Source: Mycobacterium sp. IS-1496 (GTDB taxonomy: Bacteria > Actinomycetota > Actinomycetes > Mycobacteriales > Mycobacteriaceae). From it: 64,000 nucleotides of DNA. The DNA lies in NCBI RefSeq assembly GCF_001499995.1, contig NZ_LQIU01000016.1, positions 1 to 64,000 on the forward strand. The letters are read 5' to 3'. This document shows, one piece after another, positions 46,266-55,362 of the stretch; the stretch's first letter is position 1; the number at the start of each line of letters is the position of its first letter. Position numbers and translations under genes: made by a program. Under the pieces are notes generated by a model that saw only the letters and a program-made list of their open reading frames with translations, was not told the DNA's origin and made no database searches.

Positions 46266-46979
46266 ATGCCGAAGCACGCCCGAGTGACGAAGACTTCAGA
46301 TCAGAGACAACGAAAGCCGCTCGTCGCCACAGTTCTCATCGCTGCCGGCTTCGGGGGTGCTGCTCTCGTCGCTTCGCCGGACCACCCGAGTACAGCCGCC
46401 CCGGTTGCGCAGCCGGCGGCAAGCGATGCGGCCACTGTCGACGCCGCGCCCGCCGCCTCCGCCCCCAAGCCGGTGCTCGCGGCCGCCCCCGCCCCAAAGC
46501 CGGTGGTCGTGGCCAAGGACTCCAGCCCGCAGGACATCGTCAGCGCCATCGTGAGCCAGGGCCGGGCCGCCGGGATGACCGAAGAGCAGATCAAGACCAT
46601 CATCGCCACCGCGAAGATCGAATCGTCCTTCCGCCCGACGGTGTCCGGCGGTGTGCAGGCCTACGGGGGCCCGGGGAGCGCGGCCGATGAGGTCTTCGGC
46701 CTGTTCCAGGAGAAGGCCAGCTTCGGCACCGTCGCCGAACGCCAAGACCCCAACCAGGCGATCGCCCGGTTCATCACCCGGTACACCGAGGCGTTCAAGA
46801 AATACGGCATCACCGACGACACCGTGCAGGCCGCCACGCTCGCCCAGAACCCGCAACTGCTCGAGCACCGGCGCGGGATCGGAACCGGCTACTACAACAC
46901 CGTCAAAGCCGCGATGGGCGAAGCCGTCGACCTCTACAACCAGGCAGCCGCACCCCCGCCGCAGGTCGTCGTCCGCTAG
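46266..46979 (+). CDS. secreted lysozyme-like/SLT-type transglycosylase protein
   Basis: 237 residues. A membrane anchor or signal peptide at ~17-37 (KPLVATVLIAAGFGGAALVAS) is followed by an Ala/Pro linker, then a lysozyme-fold domain: QIKTIIATAKIESSFRPT carries the candidate catalytic Glu, and VFGLFQEKASFGT and YNTVKAAM fit the rest of the fold. It would cleave peptidoglycan outside the membrane. The purine-rich SD and the basic N-terminus support the ATG at 46266. Related proteins occur in mycobacteriophages, so a phage origin is possible. Confidence 0.7.
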   Translation: MPKHARVTKTSDQRQRKPLVATVLIAAGFGGAALVASPDHPSTAAPVAQPAASDAATVDAAPAASAPKPVLAAAPAPKPVVVAKDSSPQDIVSAIVSQGRAAGMTEEQIKTIIATAKIESSFRPTVSGGVQAYGGPGSAADEVFGLFQEKASFGTVAERQDPNQAIARFITRYTEAFKKYGITDDTVQAATLAQNPQLLEHRRGIGTGYYNTVKAAMGEAVDLYNQAAAPPPQVVVR

Positions 46980-47060
46980 CTGGACATCCTCGGTGTCAAT
47001 TCGTAGCCTTGCCCGGGACATCGACAGCCGGACCATGATCGGTCCTCGACGCCAAGGATC

Positions 47061-48173
47061 GTGGCAATCCGTATGACCCGGGAGCGCCCCCTACTTCGGC
47101 GAATGGCGTGCGGATCAGCTGCTGTCGTCCTGGTGCTGACCCTGTCGATCGGCGGCGTGAAGGCGGACCCGGCGGCTGACGCACTCGCCAAGCTCAACGA
47201 GTTGTCCAGTCAGGCGCTGCAGACGCGCGAGGCCGTCACCGCCGCTCAACGCGATGCCGACGCCAAACTGGCTGCCCAAACAGCGGCCGAAGACCGCCAC
47301 CGCACCGACGCCGAAGCCCTTGCGGTCGCGAACGACCAGCTCGCGCCCTATCAGGCGGCGGTCGACCGGATCGCGGCAATGAACTACATGAGTGGCCAGG
47401 ACGGTCAGATGGCGGCGGTGCTGACCGCGGCCTCGCCGCAACAACTGATCGACAGGCTGTCGGTGCAGAAGGTCGTCGCCGCCACCACGGCCGACCAGAT
47501 GAAGGCGTATCGAGCAACGAAGGAGCGCGCGGCCGCCGCCGCCCAGGCCTCCGGGAGATCCGCCGCGGACGCCCGTGCCGCAGCCGAGAAGGCCGCCAAG
47601 GTGCGCGCGGACCTGCAGGCCAAGTGGAAGGAACTGCTGCGCCAGATCGCCGCCGCGGAAGCGCAGTACGCGGCGCTGACCCCGCAACAGCAAGCGATCG
47701 TCGACAGCGCTCCGCCGCCGAGCGCGCCCCCTCCGGCAGGCCCGGCGATCGCCGCGCTTCCCGGCATGCCTCCCGGCGACGTCGCACCGCCCCCCGCAGC
47801 TGCCGTGCCGGAGCTCCCCGAAGCACTGCCCATGGGTGTCGCATCAGAGGCCGGATTGCAGCCGAACACCATCCTGGCCGCCAGGGCTGTCAGCCGGCAG
47901 TTCCCTCAGATCGCCGACATCGACGGGGTGCGGCCGGATTCGAAGCCGTGGCATCCGAGCGGTCTGGCGATCGACATCATGATCCCGAACCCCGAGAGCC
48001 CCGAGGGCATCGCGCTGGGCGACCAGATCCTGGCGTTCGCGATGGCCAACGCCGCCCGCTTCGGGTTGCAGGACGTGATCTGGCGCGGCACGTACTACAC
48101 GCCGGCTGGTCCGCAGGCGTCAGGCTACGGCCACTACGACCACGTCCACATCACCACGACCCCCCGCCGCTAG
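47061..48173 (+). CDS. secreted coiled-coil protein with D,D-peptidase-like C-terminal domain
   Basis: 370 residues from the GTG at 47061, or 366 from the ATG at 47073. Signal peptide (~10-36, CGSAAVVLVLTLSIGGVKA), long Ala-rich coiled coil (~38-215, ALAKLNELSSQALQTREAVTAAQRDADAKL), Pro-rich linker (~218-255), then a domain with HPSGLAIDIMIPNPE and YGHYDHVHIT, the metal-site pattern of the ARB_07466/M15-like fold. The coil-plus-hydrolase plan resembles mycobacterial cell-wall hydrolases of the RipA/NlpC type. Its end overlaps the convergent surE by 23 nt. Confidence 0.75.
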   Translation: MAIRMTRERPLLRRMACGSAAVVLVLTLSIGGVKADPAADALAKLNELSSQALQTREAVTAAQRDADAKLAAQTAAEDRHRTDAEALAVANDQLAPYQAAVDRIAAMNYMSGQDGQMAAVLTAASPQQLIDRLSVQKVVAATTADQMKAYRATKERAAAAAQASGRSAADARAAAEKAAKVRADLQAKWKELLRQIAAAEAQYAALTPQQQAIVDSAPPPSAPPPAGPAIAALPGMPPGDVAPPPAAAVPELPEALPMGVASEAGLQPNTILAARAVSRQFPQIADIDGVRPDSKPWHPSGLAIDIMIPNPESPEGIALGDQILAFAMANAARFGLQDVIWRGTYYTPAGPQASGYGHYDHVHITTTPRR

Positions 48174-48930
48174 CCAGCCACCTACGCACGAACTCGCCCT
48201 CGTCCGCCTCGACCGACCGCAGCTCCGTCAGTGTCGGGTGCCCGGCGTCGAGCAGTGCGCTGTCGGTGTCGTCCTCCGGCTCGTCGGACACCTCGACCTC
48301 GCCCAGGCGCACGCCCCCGTCGCGCACCTCTTCCACCCGCGTCTGCACCGCCCCGCTCCGGGCCAGCCGCGCGTGGCGGATCGGACCCAGATCCGCCGCA
48401 GGCCGATCCGGGACGTTGAGGGACAGCACGGTGCCGTCGGGGGCGTCGAACAGCAAGTCCAGCACCGGCGCGAGCAGGCCGGCGGCCGTCTTCCAGTACC
48501 GCTCACCGGTCGGATGGAGCGCGACGTCCAGGGAAACCGCCAGCGCGCGGGTGTCGCTGATCTTCGCGGTGAGTGCCGCGCCGACGGTGCCGGAGTGCAG
48601 GACGGCGCGACCGACGTTGGCGCCGTGGTTGATACCGGACAGCACGAGGTCCGGACGGGGATCGAACCACCCGTTGAGCGCGGCGGCGACGATGTGTCCC
48701 GGCTGCGCCTGGACCGCCCATGCCTGCACGTCGAGGTCGTGCAGGTCTCGCTGCTCGACGATCGTGTGGCCGTCCTGGCGGACCGCGCTGAGCGCGGCGC
48801 TCGCTCCGCTGGCCTGCTCGGCCGGGGCGGCAACGATCACGTCCAACCCGGCCTCCAACGCCGCGATCACCAGTGTGTGCAGACCGGGGGAGTCGATCCC
48901 GTCGTCGTTGGTCACCAGAGCGAGTGGCAC
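48151..48930 (-). CDS. surE: 5'-nucleotidase SurE
   Basis: 259 residues. The N-terminal metal motif is LVTNDDGIDSPG; APAEQASGASAALS and VLSGINHGANVG complete the SurE active site. Dephosphorylates nucleoside monophosphates in the cytoplasm, with roles in stationary-phase survival. It lies 19 nt downstream of a PfkB-type kinase gene on the same strand, so the pair is probably co-transcribed. The Glu/Asp-rich C-terminal region is slightly extended. Confidence 0.92.
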   Translation of the reverse strand: MPLALVTNDDGIDSPGLHTLVIAALEAGLDVIVAAPAEQASGASAALSAVRQDGHTIVEQRDLHDLDVQAWAVQAQPGHIVAAALNGWFDPRPDLVLSGINHGANVGRAVLHSGTVGAALTAKISDTRALAVSLDVALHPTGERYWKTAAGLLAPVLDLLFDAPDGTVLSLNVPDRPAADLGPIRHARLARSGAVQTRVEEVRDGGVRLGEVEVSDEPEDDTDSALLDAGHPTLTELRSVEADEGEFVRRWLASGGGSW

Positions 48931-48949
48931 GCGTCAACCTCCATCAGCG

Positions 48950-49942
48950 CTATTTCCATGGGTGCAGCTCCACCCGCTCGGCGAGCGTCTCGACGGCCCG
49001 TGCGCCACCGGTACCCAGCCCGTGTCGCACGACGTTGAGCGCCCCGCAGGCCGCGCCGATCTGCAGCGCCCGGCGCAGCGGGCGACCGCTCGCCAGCGCG
49101 GACACGATGCCTGCGGTCATGGAATCTCCGGCGCCTGCCGAATCGGCCGGCTCCAACGCCGGCATGCAGATCTCGACGACGTCACCGCCCCGGGTCCCGT
49201 CGCCGTCGGGGTCGCGGTCGTCGAGCAGGGCCAGGGCCGGCGCGGATCCGGACCGGGACACCACGATGGTGCCCGCACCGTCCTCGCGGATGGACCGCAT
49301 CGCTTTGACGAGGTCTTCGGGGTCCTCCGACTTCGCCCGGCCGTCGTCGAGGAGCTCCTCGTGGCTGACCTTGATCAGGTCCGGCTTGCCGGCGAGCACC
49401 GCTTCGAGCCGCTCGCCGGAGAGGTCGGCGGCCACCTTGCAGCCGTTGGCGCCGAGGTCGGTGGACAGCCGCCGATAGAGATTGGCCGGCACCACGTCGT
49501 CCTCCTGTGGCCCGGACAGCAGTACCCGGCCGTGGGTCAGTCCCTCGGTGAGGGTGAGCTCGTAGAGGGAGTCGAGCTCGTGGCGGTCCAGCGGGCTGCC
49601 GTCGGCCTCAGCGATGACCTCACGGCTGCCCGAGCGGCGGTCGTGCACGTAGGAGCCGTTGCGTGCGCTGACCGGCACGGCCCGCACGGTGACGTCGCGC
49701 ATGGGCAGCAGGTGTCCGAGCACGTCGCCCGTCTCACCGCCGAGTGCCGAGCACAGCACGACCGGAACCCCGAGCGAGGACATCATGCGCGACTGCCAGA
49801 CACCCTGACCCCCGGCGTGGACGTGGATGTCGGCCGTCCCCGAGCGGTCCTCGACCGTCACGGTGAGAACGGGCAGCGGGGCGAAGATGACGACGGAATC
49901 GCGGCCATCGGGGTTGTCGTCGCGGGGTTTCTTGTCTGCCAT
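48950..49942 (-). CDS. PfkB-family carbohydrate kinase
   Basis: 330 residues from the ATG at 49942. PfkB signature near the C-terminus is DSAGAGDSMTAGIVSAL (catalytic Asp in GAGD). The N-terminal GG motif is present in VHAGGQGVWQSRM, and KPDLIKVSHEEL fits the phosphofructokinase-like branch. Substrate unknown (1-phosphofructokinase or related). Operon with surE. Confidence 0.82.
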   Translation of the reverse strand: MADKKPRDDNPDGRDSVVIFAPLPVLTVTVEDRSGTADIHVHAGGQGVWQSRMMSSLGVPVVLCSALGGETGDVLGHLLPMRDVTVRAVPVSARNGSYVHDRRSGSREVIAEADGSPLDRHELDSLYELTLTEGLTHGRVLLSGPQEDDVVPANLYRRLSTDLGANGCKVAADLSGERLEAVLAGKPDLIKVSHEELLDDGRAKSEDPEDLVKAMRSIREDGAGTIVVSRSGSAPALALLDDRDPDGDGTRGGDVVEICMPALEPADSAGAGDSMTAGIVSALASGRPLRRALQIGAACGALNVVRHGLGTGGARAVETLAERVELHPWK

Positions 49943-50025
49943 GGGCTGGGGGGTACCCACCCGGACATCGACCCATCCGCTGAGCACCTGGCCGGTTCGA
50001 CGGCCGCTTCAGCGGGGATAGGACC

Positions 50026-50823
50026 TCACGGATGCAGGTTCCACTGGCCGCAATCCTGGGCCAGGACGTCGTTGACGTCGACTTCGTACCCGCCGACCAG
50101 CGGGCCCGGATTCGACTTGGTGGCCACGATGCGCTGGTAGAGAACGGCGTTGGGGTGGATCCGATTGCCGGACCACGCCTTGGTCTGCCACGCCCACACG
50201 CGTCCGGGGGTGCGCGAGTTCCCGATCACGCCGTCGACGGCAGCCCAATGACACACGTCGATACCGCCGTAGACACCAGTGCGTTGCACGCCGAGCACGG
50301 AGTTGATCCCCCGAAACCACTGCAGCGCAACGGTTTGCCACGTTTCACGGCTGATGTCCTCGTCGATGGAGAAGAAGATCGGTGCGCTACGACCGCCACC
50401 TGCCGCCGTGTGCAGCTGCCACGCGGCGCGGGCATCCGCGACACCGCCGGCGTACCCCCGCGTGAAGTCCGACGGTGCGCTGCCGCCGGGCTTCCCGTAT
50501 TGGTAGTTGCTGATGATCACGAGTCCGGCCTTGGTCAGCGATTCGGCGTAGGGCCTGGTGATCGGTTTGGCGCCGAAGTTCGTACCGGGACGCGACATCG
50601 AGACGTAGTTCACCACCCCGGAGTAACCCGCGGCGCGGATGTGCTCGGCGGGAATCTGGTGCGCGGCGAAGTCGATCAGTCGTGGTGCGGCAGCCGCCGC
50701 CGTGGGTACTGACGCCGCGCCCAGCCCGGCCATCGCCGACGCGGCAGCCGCATAGCGCAGCGCGTCGCGCCGGGACACCGGACGCGAATGCCGAAGACCG
50801 GACTTCTCCGGCGAGTGATGCAC
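50026..50823 (-). CDS. Tat-exported DUF1906 protein (Rv2525c-like)
   Basis: 265 residues, GTG start. Twin-arginine signal at ~17-45 (VSRRDALRYAAAASAMAGLG, then ATAAAAPRLID-type cleavage). The mature part is a TIM-barrel-like DUF1906 domain: RLIDFAAHQIPAEHIRAAGYSGVVNYVS, IFFSIDEDIS and GVYGGIDVCHWA carry the conserved acidic positions of this glycoside hydrolase-like family. Rv2525c, a Tat substrate linked to cell-wall integrity, is the nearest known relative. Lies 83 nt upstream of the PfkB gene. Confidence 0.87.
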   Translation of the reverse strand: MHHSPEKSGLRHSRPVSRRDALRYAAAASAMAGLGAASVPTAAAAAPRLIDFAAHQIPAEHIRAAGYSGVVNYVSMSRPGTNFGAKPITRPYAESLTKAGLVIISNYQYGKPGGSAPSDFTRGYAGGVADARAAWQLHTAAGGGRSAPIFFSIDEDISRETWQTVALQWFRGINSVLGVQRTGVYGGIDVCHWAAVDGVIGNSRTPGRVWAWQTKAWSGNRIHPNAVLYQRIVATKSNPGPLVGGYEVDVNDVLAQDCGQWNLHP

Positions 50824-51097
50824 GGCCCGATGTTAACGATGAGACTGGAGTTGACGGTGATGCCTCGCCGAGCCGATTGCGCTCGAGGTTGCCTTGCGTG
50901 GGCGTGTCGATGTCACCGCTCCGAGTACGTCGAGAGCGACAAGCGGCCGCTCGCCTGTTCTCGGTGTCCGTGCCGACTGGCCGAGTTCGGCCGCCTAGCG
51001 CTGTCATCGGATGCCGCCCTTCATCAACTGCCGGGTCGTCAGGACCTCGTGGCCCGCCATCGCTAACGTCACCGTCCTGGCCGCCGATAACGAAGGC

Positions 51098-51535
51098 ATG
51101 ACCGTGTCCCGTGCTGTCGGCGCGTTCGCCGTCGCGCTGTCTGCGCCCTGGTGGTGCATGGCGCCGGCCCACGCCGAGGGCTTCGCGCAACTCGGAGCGG
51201 TTCCGGTGGTGGCATCGTCGACGTGCGCCGGGAGCGTCAGCGCCGAGGCGCAGGTGACGCCGGTCCAGGTCGACGATCGGGTCGAAGACGGCGTCCGCGT
51301 GGCGATCCACTACGACGCGGGCATCTACGACGGATCCTGTGCGCTCACCGTGACCGCCGCGTGGACCAACCTCGACACCGGCGCCTCGGGAAGCGGCGAC
51401 ATCACCGCGGTGTCGACGATCGACGGGCACTACGGCTTCATCGGCTACGCCAACACCACGTTCGGAACGGGCAGCGGCACCGTGGTCATCACGCTCAGTT
51501 CGCATCCGGGTGCCGACATGCGGATCACGGCCTGA
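51098..51535 (+). CDS. small secreted hypothetical protein
   Basis: 145 residues from the ATG at 51098. Signal peptide ~1-27 (MTVSRAVGAFAVALSAPWWCMAPAHA-EG). The mature ~118 residues contain two Cys (STCAGSV, DGSCALT) that may form a disulfide and a beta-rich repeat pattern (YDGSCALTVTAAWTNLDTGASGSGDITAVST). Family not recognised. Upstream frame is open but non-conserved. Confidence 0.6.
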   Translation: MTVSRAVGAFAVALSAPWWCMAPAHAEGFAQLGAVPVVASSTCAGSVSAEAQVTPVQVDDRVEDGVRVAIHYDAGIYDGSCALTVTAAWTNLDTGASGSGDITAVSTIDGHYGFIGYANTTFGTGSGTVVITLSSHPGADMRITA

Positions 51536-51857
51536 ACGGTCCTCGTCTCGAACGCCGAACCGGTGCGTGCCGGGAGGACCGGTGCCGTGATCTGGCGGCG
51601 CGCAGGCCGAGTCCACCGGCCTGCTCAAAGACATTGCGCCTCAACCGCTTCCGAGAACTCGCAGGTTGTCCAGCTCGGTCCTGATCGGATCTCCGGGACG
51701 CGGGGTGGTGTCGAGGCCGGATGCGCGCACCCGCGTCCCTTCCACCGCCTGCCGTAGTCAGACTTCTCGACAACGAACACACGATCCGTGTGACGGCCCT
51801 CACAAGACAATGTACGTTGTCAGAGTTCATGTCCGTGTCGAGAGGGAGCCGTCGGCG

Positions 51858-53774
51858 GTGGAAGACGTCAAGCGCGCAAGAAGCCGCACCAACAGCTGGT
51901 CGATCCGCTACGGCATCGCGGCGATCGCGCTGTGCGCGGCGGTCGCCGGCGCGCCTGCGCCCGGCGTGGCGTGGGCCGACGACACCGTTTCTGACAAAAC
52001 CTCGAATGCGACCGCGCAGACGAACCAGGGGTCCGCCGACCGCGCCGACGCCGACAAGCCGCTCGGCGGCGGCGAACCCGAGACCGCCGACCCGCGCCCG
52101 GCGGACCCACCCGGTACAGAGACCGAGCACGACAGCGCCGAGGTCACCGAGCATGGGCACGATCTCGACGCCGATCTCGGCGACCCCGTAGGCGACGGGT
52201 CGTCGGACACGACCACACCGGCCGAGGAGATCAGCGGCGGGGAGGCAGCACCGCCGGCGCAGCCCGGGGATGCCACCACCGTCCCGGAAATCGCCGTCCC
52301 GGGAATCGTTGTCCCGGAACCCGTCGTCCCAGAACCCGCCGTCCCGGAACCTGTTGTCCCTAAACCAGACCCGGTCACCGGATCTAACGCCGCGCCGGAA
52401 GTGGAACCCCTCCGCGACACGCAGGCCGCCGACCAACCGGTGGCGAACCATGGTCACGCGGCGGACGAGAAGGACTTCGCAGCGGTGGCGACACTCACCC
52501 CGCCGACCGAGGTCATCACTGTAGAGGCCCCACGCGAAAAGAAGACCTACCTCGTGGCGGCCACACTGGTCGATGCTGCGGCGCCCGCGCTCGCCGCTGT
52601 CGTCGACCCCACGGTCGACACCGCGCCCAGCCCGCCGCAGCCGTTGTCACCGATCGCCGAGTTGCTCGAGCTGCCGGGCCGGTTGGTCAACGCCGTGCTC
52701 GAGATCCTGGACTTCACCTCGTCGGCGAACAGCCCCAGCCTTCCGATCAGTTTCGCGCCCATCAACGACGCGATCTTCGGCGCGTTTCGCGAGCTCGAGC
52801 GGCAGTTGGGTCTGTGGCGAACGCCGGCCCCGCAACCCGTGGTCCCGACCCTGACGTACACCGGCCCGACGGACCGGCCGACTCCGACCGTGGCGCAGTT
52901 CCTCAACGCGTCCGCGGCCGGATATGTGCTCGGGGCGACGCCCGGCGGGTTGGTGCCGCTGACCGTCGACGGGTTCCAGATGTCGTCGACCAACGTCTTC
53001 TCGGGCATGGTGGGCCGGGCGTGGGTGACCCCCGAGGGGCAGGTGATCATCGCCTACCAGGGCACGACGGGCGGATCGCATCTGCTGTTCAACCCGCTCA
53101 CCACCATCGCTCAGGTGCTCGCCGACCTGCAGGTGGTGTTCACGGGCACAACGCCGTTGGCGTTCCACGACGCCCTCGACTTCGCCGAAGAGGTGCGCGC
53201 CGAGGCTGCCCTGCAGGGCTACAGCGACGAGGACATCTTCGTCACGGGTCACTCGCTCGGCGGCTGGGAGGCGCAGTACGTCGCGCAGCAGACGGGCCTG
53301 TCCGGCATCGGCTTCGAGGCTCCCGGAATCAACACCGTCGTACCCGGCAACGGCGCCGACTCGATGTTCGTCAACATCGGGACGTACGGCAGCTCCGCGC
53401 CGTACATGGCGACGGATCTGCCTGGCCTGCAACCGTTCATGCCGCCGTACGTGCCGGGCGGGGGAAGCAAACCGCATTTCGGTCCCATCGTGATGATCGG
53501 CGACCCCGCCGCGATGACGCCGTTGTACAACGCCTCTCAGCTGTGGGGGACGAGCCCGATCGGCAGCGTCGTCTTCCTCGTGGACTACCTCATGAACTTC
53601 TTCCAGTACCACCTGCCCGGCGTCCAGGCCTACCACCTCGACGTCACGCCCGACCCCGGCATCGTGCTGTGGCTCGGCACCGCGCGGGGACCCGTCCACA
53701 CCGGCTACGGAACCCTGACCATCCCGCAGCTGATGAAGGCCGCGTCGGACGACGGCATTCTCTTCCTGCCCTGA
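51858..53774 (+). CDS. secreted lipase-like alpha/beta hydrolase with Pro-Val repeat linker
   Basis: 638 residues from the GTG at 51858, preceded by AGAGGGAG. Signal peptide ~10-38 (YGIAAIALCAAVAGAPAPGVAWADD). Residues ~40-235 are low-complexity, including six 5-residue VPEPV-type repeats. The C-terminal ~300 residues hold the lipase: QVIIAYQGTTGGSH (class 3 lipase strand) and nucleophile elbow VTGHSLGGWEAQYVA (GHSLGG), with candidate acid/base residues downstream. An upstream ATG at 51810 is possible. Stop is 24 nt from the stop of the convergent monooxygenase gene. Confidence 0.75.
   Translation: MEDVKRARSRTNSWSIRYGIAAIALCAAVAGAPAPGVAWADDTVSDKTSNATAQTNQGSADRADADKPLGGGEPETADPRPADPPGTETEHDSAEVTEHGHDLDADLGDPVGDGSSDTTTPAEEISGGEAAPPAQPGDATTVPEIAVPGIVVPEPVVPEPAVPEPVVPKPDPVTGSNAAPEVEPLRDTQAADQPVANHGHAADEKDFAAVATLTPPTEVITVEAPREKKTYLVAATLVDAAAPALAAVVDPTVDTAPSPPQPLSPIAELLELPGRLVNAVLEILDFTSSANSPSLPISFAPINDAIFGAFRELERQLGLWRTPAPQPVVPTLTYTGPTDRPTPTVAQFLNASAAGYVLGATPGGLVPLTVDGFQMSSTNVFSGMVGRAWVTPEGQVIIAYQGTTGGSHLLFNPLTTIAQVLADLQVVFTGTTPLAFHDALDFAEEVRAEAALQGYSDEDIFVTGHSLGGWEAQYVAQQTGLSGIGFEAPGINTVVPGNGADSMFVNIGTYGSSAPYMATDLPGLQPFMPPYVPGGGSKPHFGPIVMIGDPAAMTPLYNASQLWGTSPIGSVVFLVDYLMNFFQYHLPGVQAYHLDVTPDPGIVLWLGTARGPVHTGYGTLTIPQLMKAASDDGILFLP
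52281..52370 (+). repeat. six 15-bp tandem repeats inside the lipase gene
   Basis: Units start at 52281, 52296, 52311, 52326, 52341 and 52356; consensus GTCCCGGAACCCGTC, encoding VPEPV. The last unit is degenerate (GTCCCTAAACCAGAC). Unit sequence is close enough for copy-number slippage. Confidence 0.85.
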
Positions 53775-53798
53775 GGGTCAGGAGGATCCGGTCGCTGA

Positions 53799-55289
53799 TC
53801 AGCCTGTGCCGGGCCGTTCGACCAGCGACCAGTACCGCGCTTCCCGCGGCGTCATGTCGGCCGACGTGATGGCACCGAACACGGCCGCATCGCTTTCGAA
53901 TCGGCGGGCGGCGTCCGGGAGCGCGTCGGGGCCTTCCATACGAAAGCAACTGGGCGCCAATGGCCCGAACAGCAGCGCGCGCCTCAGCTGCGGCCACCGG
54001 TCGAGTCGCGGCTCGACCCCGGCCGCGCGCGCGAAGGTGAGAGCCGCCAGGTTCATCCGTGTCTTCTGCGGCATGCCCCGTCGCGCACGGTATGCGGCGA
54101 TCCCCGAACGTTGTTCGGCCTCGGTCGGCGGGGCCACGGCGCCGCCCCACGTGTATGCGATCCACCTGGCCTGCAATTCGAGCGGGACGAAGTAACCACC
54201 AGACTGATCCCACATGCCGAGGAACGCCAGCCCCGGCAGGTCGGGATGAAAGGTGTGACGATACGAATCCATGTGCACTGCATCGAGGTTCACGACCGAA
54301 CGGATGTGGTCGCTGAGAAAGGGCATGTGCAACTCGAAGCCCGTTCCGAACACGATCCCGTCGACGTCCTCGGCGGACCCGTCGGCGAACGTCACGCGGG
54401 TCCTATCGACGCTCGCCATCCACGGTCGGATCGAGATGCGCCCCTCCGCCACCAGCGGGAGATAACCCTGGTTGAGGGTGACGCCCGCGGCGAAGAGGGA
54501 CGGATCGGGTGCGGGTGCGCCGTACTGGTCCGGCGTGCCCGCGGCCTCGACGACGATCTCCCTCAGCTGCCGGTCGACCTCTGGTGCCGGAAGTGCCTCG
54601 GCGGCCAGTGTCGCGTACCGGGTGAACATCCGGTGGTCAGAGGGCACGCCGGCGGCGAACTTCGGGAGCACATAGCGCTGTCTGCGCTGGGCCACGACGA
54701 CACGCGCGGCGCCCGAAAGCGCGACCTCCGCGGCGATCTCGAGGGCGCTGATCGCGCAACCGGCGACGAGGATGCGCTGGCCGGCATACGGCAGGGGTCC
54801 GCGGTAGTCGTAACTCGACACGGCCGCGGCCGACCCGGTGAAGGTCGCCAGACCGGGGACCGGGGGAATGGCCGGACGATGAAACCGCCCGGTGGCCACC
54901 ACCACCCAGTCGAACCACTCGCTCTGGCCGTCACCGCTGATCCGCCAGCCGGCCCCGTCCTGCTCGAGCCGGTCCACCCGAGAGCCGAAGCGGATGTGTG
55001 GGTACAGACCGAACATGTCGGCGTAGCGGTGCAGGTAGTCGAGGATGTCCCGGTTCGACGGGTACACGGGAGCGCGGTCGTTGTCGAGGTCACTGAAGGC
55101 GGTCATCACCCGACTGGTGTTGGTGTGCATGGCCGGCCACACACCGCTGCGTCCCGCGATCCCCGCCCACTGCCCTCCGAGCGTGGGACTGCGTTCGAAG
55201 ATCGTCGGGGTGAACCCCTCAGCCTGCAACCACCGCGCGGCGACCAGCCCGCCCGGGCCGGCTCCGATCACCGCGACACGTCGCCCCAT
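53799..55289 (-). CDS. flavin-containing monooxygenase-like NAD(P)/FAD protein
   Basis: 496 residues. FAD-binding GAGPGG at ~8-13, FERSPTLGGQWAG (FMO-type), WVVVATGRFHRPAIPPVPGL and the second Rossmann motif VAGCAISALEIA (GxGxSA degenerated to GCAISA). The FMO fingerprint FxGxxxHSxxY is altered: FTGSAAAVSSYDYRG lacks the His. It therefore belongs to the group but may not be a standard monooxygenase. ATG at 55289 starts directly at the FAD motif. Substrate unknown. Confidence 0.8.
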   Translation of the reverse strand: MGRRVAVIGAGPGGLVAARWLQAEGFTPTIFERSPTLGGQWAGIAGRSGVWPAMHTNTSRVMTAFSDLDNDRAPVYPSNRDILDYLHRYADMFGLYPHIRFGSRVDRLEQDGAGWRISGDGQSEWFDWVVVATGRFHRPAIPPVPGLATFTGSAAAVSSYDYRGPLPYAGQRILVAGCAISALEIAAEVALSGAARVVVAQRRQRYVLPKFAAGVPSDHRMFTRYATLAAEALPAPEVDRQLREIVVEAAGTPDQYGAPAPDPSLFAAGVTLNQGYLPLVAEGRISIRPWMASVDRTRVTFADGSAEDVDGIVFGTGFELHMPFLSDHIRSVVNLDAVHMDSYRHTFHPDLPGLAFLGMWDQSGGYFVPLELQARWIAYTWGGAVAPPTEAEQRSGIAAYRARRGMPQKTRMNLAALTFARAAGVEPRLDRWPQLRRALLFGPLAPSCFRMEGPDALPDAARRFESDAAVFGAITSADMTPREARYWSLVERPGTG

Positions 55290-55362
55290 CCCGGGAACTG
55301 TTGCACGGCCGGTTCCCGCAGGGGACAGATCCGCGCACCCGGCGCGGAAATGCGGGGGACCG

